Assembly (NCBI GenBank): GCA_002786355.1
Contig: PGCO01000003.1
Span: 62,001-126,000 of the forward strand
Source of the DNA: Sediminibacterium sp. FEMGT703S
GTDB lineage: Bacteria > Bacteroidota > Bacteroidia > Chitinophagales > Chitinophagaceae
Length of the DNA: 64,000 bases
Reading direction: 5' to 3'
Below are positions 60,716 through 64,000 of this stretch, piece after piece. The position numbers were made by a program, and so were the translations under genes. The notes beneath the pieces are model-generated. The model saw nothing but the letters and a program-made list of their open reading frames with translations. It had not been told where the DNA came from and searched no databases. The number at the start of each line of letters is the position of its first letter. The first letter of the stretch is position 1.

Positions 60716-61132
60716 TTATTTTTTTGCTCTTTGCTTTTTCACTTCTGCAACAGTTACTACACCCGCTTTATTGCCAAAACTATTTCTGATATAAGTGAGT
60801 ACATCCGCAATTTGTTGATCGGTTAAAAAATCGTGAGCAGCCATTGGATTATTATATTCTTCTCCATTGATTTCTAAAGGATCTGACAAACCTTTCAAAA
60901 CAATATCAATCATTCTTGTTTTACTCCCCGTAACATAAACTGTTCCAGCAAGCGGAGGATTTAATCTAGGCACCCCATTACCATCGGCCTGATGACAAGC
61001 TTGACAATATATATCGTATACTTTCTTACCGTTCAACATTTGTTTAGACTTCCCTTGTGCTGATGTTTGAGCCATTGAACAAGTAGAGATCAAAATCAAC
61101 CCTAATCCTAATATGCTAATTTTTATGCTCAT
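60716..61132 (-). CDS. Class I c-type cytochrome
   Basis: A 138-residue exported protein with a signal peptide (ISILGLGLILISTCSMAQ). The heme-attachment motif CQACH lies in VYDIYCQACHQADGNGVPRLNPPLAG, and a likely axial Met is in NNPMAAHDFLTDQQIADVLTYIR. It is a periplasmic or membrane-associated single-heme electron carrier. It starts 12 bases after a sorbosone-dehydrogenase-like gene, its probable redox partner, and ends 2 bases before hisB. Nothing in it relates to histidine synthesis. Confidence 0.9.
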   Translation of the reverse strand: MSIKISILGLGLILISTCSMAQTSAQGKSKQMLNGKKVYDIYCQACHQADGNGVPRLNPPLAGTVYVTGSKTRMIDIVLKGLSDPLEINGEEYNNPMAAHDFLTDQQIADVLTYIRNSFGNKAGVVTVAEVKKQRAKK

Positions 61133-61144
61133 TGATTATTGGAA

Positions 61145-62389
61145 TTATTTATTATAAGAAATTTTCCAAACATAACCTGCTTTATCGTCTGATACATAGA
61201 TAGAGCCGTCTTCGCCTTGTGCTAATCCGGTTGGTCGATGCTTAGCTGCTGACAAATTCGTAACTGGTGACATTCCAGAAAATCCATCAGCAAATACCTC
61301 CCATTTTCCAGTAGGTACTCCATTCTTCATAGGAACAAAAACAACGTAAAATCCTTCCTGAGGCTCAGGTGTTCTATTCCAACTACCATGGAAAGCAATG
61401 AACGCTCCGTTCTTGTATCGCTCTGGAAATTGATTGCCTGAATAGATTAATAATGCGTTAGGCGCCATATGACCTGGAAATCCAACTAATGGATCAATTG
61501 CATTGGGTGCACCCTCTTTTTTTCCATCTCCTCCATATTCTGGGTTCAATATTTTTTTATTTTGAAAATGATCCCAGTGAATATATGGCCAACCACAATC
61601 ATCCCCCTTCTTTACTCTATAAAAAGTTTCAGAAGGCATTTCAGCGCCTCGCTTTTGATCATACATTTCAGGAAAATATTGATACAACATATCCCTACCA
61701 TGAATGGTTACATACAAATCGTTCACTTCATTGTTCCAATCTATACCTAATGCATTGCGCATGCCAGTTGCATATCTAATACCATCATTTAAAGTTTGAT
61801 TGGTTTTTGTTGTACTAAATTGCCAAATGCCTCCCGCATTTTCTAAAATAGGACAAGGTGTTAAACCCGGCGAACCTTTTTGTCGATCTTGTTCTTGACA
61901 AACATTTGAGGGTGCACCAATATTTACATACAGATTGCCCACTTTATCAAAAGTAATGGACTTAGACGCATGTTGTCTTTTATTCAATAACCCATCAACT
62001 ACAATTTCTGGTTGATCAGGATTGATAATATTTTGATTAGCATCTAATTTATAACGATAAATCGTTTGATCGGAGGTAGCATATAAATACCCTTTATTTA
62101 TTGCGATACCAGTACCAGTATAATTGCCAAATGCCAGGGTATCTTCCATGATACCATCTTTATTCTTGTCTCGCAAACGATAAATTCCTTTACCATTTAC
62201 CAAACGATCTAACTTCATGTACAAGTCTCCATTGCTATTTACTGCAATATGTCTTACCCTGCCCAAATCATTCGCTACAATATTACTGGTAAAACCTTTG
62301 GGTAGTTGAATAGGTACTTGTTGCTTTGGTTGAGCAGCAACAATATTCAAGACCAAAAGCATCGCTATTACTGAACTGATTTTTTGCAT
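61145..62389 (-). CDS. Glucose/sorbosone dehydrogenase-like (PQQ-type beta-propeller) protein
   Basis: A 414-residue exported protein with a signal peptide ending at IVAAQ. The six-bladed propeller of the GSDH/YliI family shows LGRVRHIAVNSNGDLY, TGTGIAINKGYLY, SITFDKVGNLYVNIGAPSN, GIDWNNEVNDLYVTIHGRD, DDCGWPYIHWDH and the final PTGLAQGEDGSIYVSDDKAGYVWKI. Family members oxidise aldoses or sorbosone with PQQ and pass electrons to a cytochrome, matching the next gene. The substrate is unknown. It lies 26 bases after hisC. Confidence 0.82.
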   Translation of the reverse strand: MQKISSVIAMLLVLNIVAAQPKQQVPIQLPKGFTSNIVANDLGRVRHIAVNSNGDLYMKLDRLVNGKGIYRLRDKNKDGIMEDTLAFGNYTGTGIAINKGYLYATSDQTIYRYKLDANQNIINPDQPEIVVDGLLNKRQHASKSITFDKVGNLYVNIGAPSNVCQEQDRQKGSPGLTPCPILENAGGIWQFSTTKTNQTLNDGIRYATGMRNALGIDWNNEVNDLYVTIHGRDMLYQYFPEMYDQKRGAEMPSETFYRVKKGDDCGWPYIHWDHFQNKKILNPEYGGDGKKEGAPNAIDPLVGFPGHMAPNALLIYSGNQFPERYKNGAFIAFHGSWNRTPEPQEGFYVVFVPMKNGVPTGKWEVFADGFSGMSPVTNLSAAKHRPTGLAQGEDGSIYVSDDKAGYVWKISYNK

Positions 62390-62415
62390 AGTTTTTTATT
62401 TATTAAAGCATGAAT

Positions 62416-63477
62416 TTATGAATTCAATTGATACCAGTCTTGCATTGCTTCTACTAAGCTGGTATTATCCTGTTCTGAACCTACTGTAACCCTTAAGCAT
62501 TCATTGCATAATTGTACATTGCTTCTATCTCTTAAAACAATGCCTTTGGTTAATAAAAACTCATATACTTTTCTGGCGTCCTTTATTTTAACCAATAAAA
62601 AATTAGCGTCTGAAGGATAAACCATTTGTACGGTAGGCATTGAGTTAAACACTTCAGCTAATGCATCGCGCATATCTACCAATAGCCGAATCATATCATT
62701 TACCTGACCAACTTCGTCCAAAGCTTTCAACGCCAACTCTTGTGTAGATTGATTAATATTATAGGGAGGCTTCACTTTATTAAGCACTTCAATAATAGCC
62801 GTGGATGCAAAAGCCATACCCAACCTTAATCCTGCCAAGCCCCAGGCCTTGCTAAATGTTTGTAGGACAACCAAGTTAGGATACTCGGTCAGTTCTTGCA
62901 CAAATGATTTTTGCTTAGAAAAATTAATATATGCTTCGTCTATCACAACAATACCCTTAAAATTATTCAGTATTGTTTCAATATCTAATCGGTTGATTGA
63001 GTTCCCTGTAGGGTTATTAGGCGAACAGATCCAAATCAATTTGGTATGCTTATCAATAGCTTGCTCTATCTCAACAAGATTTAACTGAAAGTTTGGTAAC
63101 AAAGGAATTTTCTTTAACTCAACATCATTAATATGAGCACTCACTTCGTACATCCCATAAGTTGGAGGACAAATAATCACGTTGTCTGTTGATGGAGTAC
63201 AAAAACTTCTATACAATAAGTCTATGCATTCATCACTTCCATTACCCAAAAAAATATGTTCTGCCGCAATTCCTTTTACAACTGCTAATTTATTTTTTAT
63301 TGCAACTTGGTGAGGGTCAGGATAACGATTGTACCATTTTGACAAAGGAGAGCCCAGGCTATTTTCATTGGCATCTAAAAAGACTTTTGCCTCCCCACTA
63401 AATTCATCTCGAGCAGAGGAATAGGGAGATAATTGAGCAATATTGGGCCTAATAAGTTCATTTAAATTAAACAACAT
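62416..63477 (-). CDS. hisC: Histidinol-phosphate aminotransferase
   Basis: A 353-residue class I/II aminotransferase. It shows FLDANENSLGSPL, HIFLGNGSDECIDLL, WICSPNNPTGNSI, VIDEAYINFS, the PLP lysine in LQTFSKAWGLAGLRLG, and the C-terminal Arg in ECLRVTVGSEQDN. It transaminates imidazole-acetol phosphate with glutamate in step 7 of histidine synthesis. It begins 6 bases after the hisD stop. Confidence 0.95.
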   Translation of the reverse strand: MLFNLNELIRPNIAQLSPYSSARDEFSGEAKVFLDANENSLGSPLSKWYNRYPDPHQVAIKNKLAVVKGIAAEHIFLGNGSDECIDLLYRSFCTPSTDNVIICPPTYGMYEVSAHINDVELKKIPLLPNFQLNLVEIEQAIDKHTKLIWICSPNNPTGNSINRLDIETILNNFKGIVVIDEAYINFSKQKSFVQELTEYPNLVVLQTFSKAWGLAGLRLGMAFASTAIIEVLNKVKPPYNINQSTQELALKALDEVGQVNDMIRLLVDMRDALAEVFNSMPTVQMVYPSDANFLLVKIKDARKVYEFLLTKGIVLRDRSNVQLCNECLRVTVGSEQDNTSLVEAMQDWYQLNS

Positions 63478-63483
63478 AACATT

Positions 63484-64000
63484 CTATTTAAGTCTGACTC
63501 TAACTGCTTCTGCATGTGCTTGAAGGCCTTCTGCTTCTGCCATGGTTTCAACAGTTTTAGCAATAGCAGTTAATCCTTCCTTGGTTAATTGCTGAAAAGT
63601 AATTTTTTTAACAAAGCTATCTACACTTACACCACTATACATTCTAGCATAGGCATTCGTTGGTAAAGTATGATTGGTCCCACTAGCATAATCGCCAACT
63701 GATTCGGGAGAATAATTACCAATAAATACAGAACCAGCATTTGAAATTTGTTCTGCAATTTCATTTGCATTTTGGCATGCTATAATCAGATGTTCTGCAG
63801 CATAATCATTTACTAATTCTACTGCATCAGATAAACTACTCATTAAAACAGCACGACTATTTTGAAGTGCTTGTAATGCCAACTCTTTTCTAGGCAAAAG
63901 CGCTAATTGACTTACTAATGATTGGTTTACAGCATCAATTAATTGTTTAGAAGTGCTAACCAGTAAAACTTGACTGTCTGCACCATGCTCTGCCTGACTT
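63484..64000 (-). CDS. hisD: Histidinol dehydrogenase, C-terminal part (runs off the window)
   Basis: The open frame continues to the window edge without a start codon. It encodes the last 172 residues or so, beginning SQAEHGADSQVLLVS, which contains the family Gln-His zinc/substrate segment. The remaining signature AEHLIIACQNANEI, SVFIGNYSPESVGDYASGTNHTLPT and the final EGLQAHAEAVRVRL are also present. It oxidises histidinol to histidine in two NAD-dependent steps. The N-terminal half, and presumably hisG, lie to the right of the window. Confidence 0.95.
   Translation of the reverse strand, partial: SQAEHGADSQVLLVSTSKQLIDAVNQSLVSQLALLPRKELALQALQNSRAVLMSSLSDAVELVNDYAAEHLIIACQNANEIAEQISNAGSVFIGNYSPESVGDYASGTNHTLPTNAYARMYSGVSVDSFVKKITFQQLTKEGLTAIAKTVETMAEAEGLQAHAEAVRVRLK

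Noticed and set aside
49806..64000. Horizontally acquired his-trp island
   Set aside because: Base composition and codon use look like the flanks, there is no integrase, tRNA junction or direct repeat; rearrangement within the lineage is more likely.
1..64000. CRISPR array, insertion sequence or prophage
   Set aside because: No regularly spaced direct repeats, transposase, integrase or phage structural gene was seen anywhere in the window.

Overview
This window reads as chromosomal DNA from a member of the Bacteroidota, most likely a Chitinophagaceae-type organism (the family is an inference). The supporting signs are low GC and Bacteroidota-type promoters with a TAnnTTTG -7 box. The protein families point the same way: two TonB-receptor-like outer-membrane beta-barrel proteins with a carboxypeptidase-regulatory N-domain, a TlpA protein with a DUF4369 N-domain, a GT117/DUF2723 membrane protein, a UpxY-type NusG paralogue, and a LolA gene beside ftsK. 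I see no rRNA, insertion sequence, phage gene or CRISPR array. Coding density is very high and no gene-free stretch exceeds about 300 bases.

Left part (1-24 kb). A plsY fragment, prmA, pnp and rpsO lie on the minus strand. A divergent ribonuclease Z is followed by a TPR histidine kinase and its NarL-type regulator. Then come an alpha-L-fucosidase and an esterase, lolA and ftsK, a gcdH-aroK-DUF423 run, and a DPP-IV-like peptidase. Two plus-strand tryptophan-catabolism genes (kynU with a coupled SGNH hydrolase, and kynA) are interleaved with minus-strand ompA-like and pyrF genes.

Middle part (24-49 kb). This part holds glmM, a cysteine desulfurase, a MoxR/Mg-chelatase-like AAA ATPase with a VWA partner, a GT117 membrane protein, mtaB, an orphan UpxY regulator, a Prc-type protease and tRNA-His(GUG). 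It continues with DUF445, an outer-membrane barrel protein, pcm, a phosphohexose mutase and a PyrR-like phosphoribosyltransferase. A two-gene membrane Fe-S oxidoreductase resembling a split ETF:menaquinone oxidoreductase, a conserved Bacteroidota protein of unknown function and a second barrel protein complete the section.

Right part (48.7-64 kb). A long minus-strand run holds both histidine and tryptophan biosynthesis. In transcription order it is hisD (cut by the window end), hisC, a sorbosone-dehydrogenase-like gene, a cytochrome c, hisB, trpE, trpG, trpD, trpC, trpF, an exported repeat protein, trpB, trpA, hisH, hisA, hisF, hisIE and a TlpA-like thioredoxin. Between hisB and trpE is a complete attenuator: a promoter, an 18-codon leader peptide with three consecutive Trp codons, an alternative antiterminator pairing and a U-tailed terminator. 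The downstream his genes therefore appear to sit under tryptophan control. The most unusual items here are the his genes split by a trp operon with its own attenuator, the exported 16-residue-repeat protein inside that trp operon, and the redox pair lodged inside the his run.
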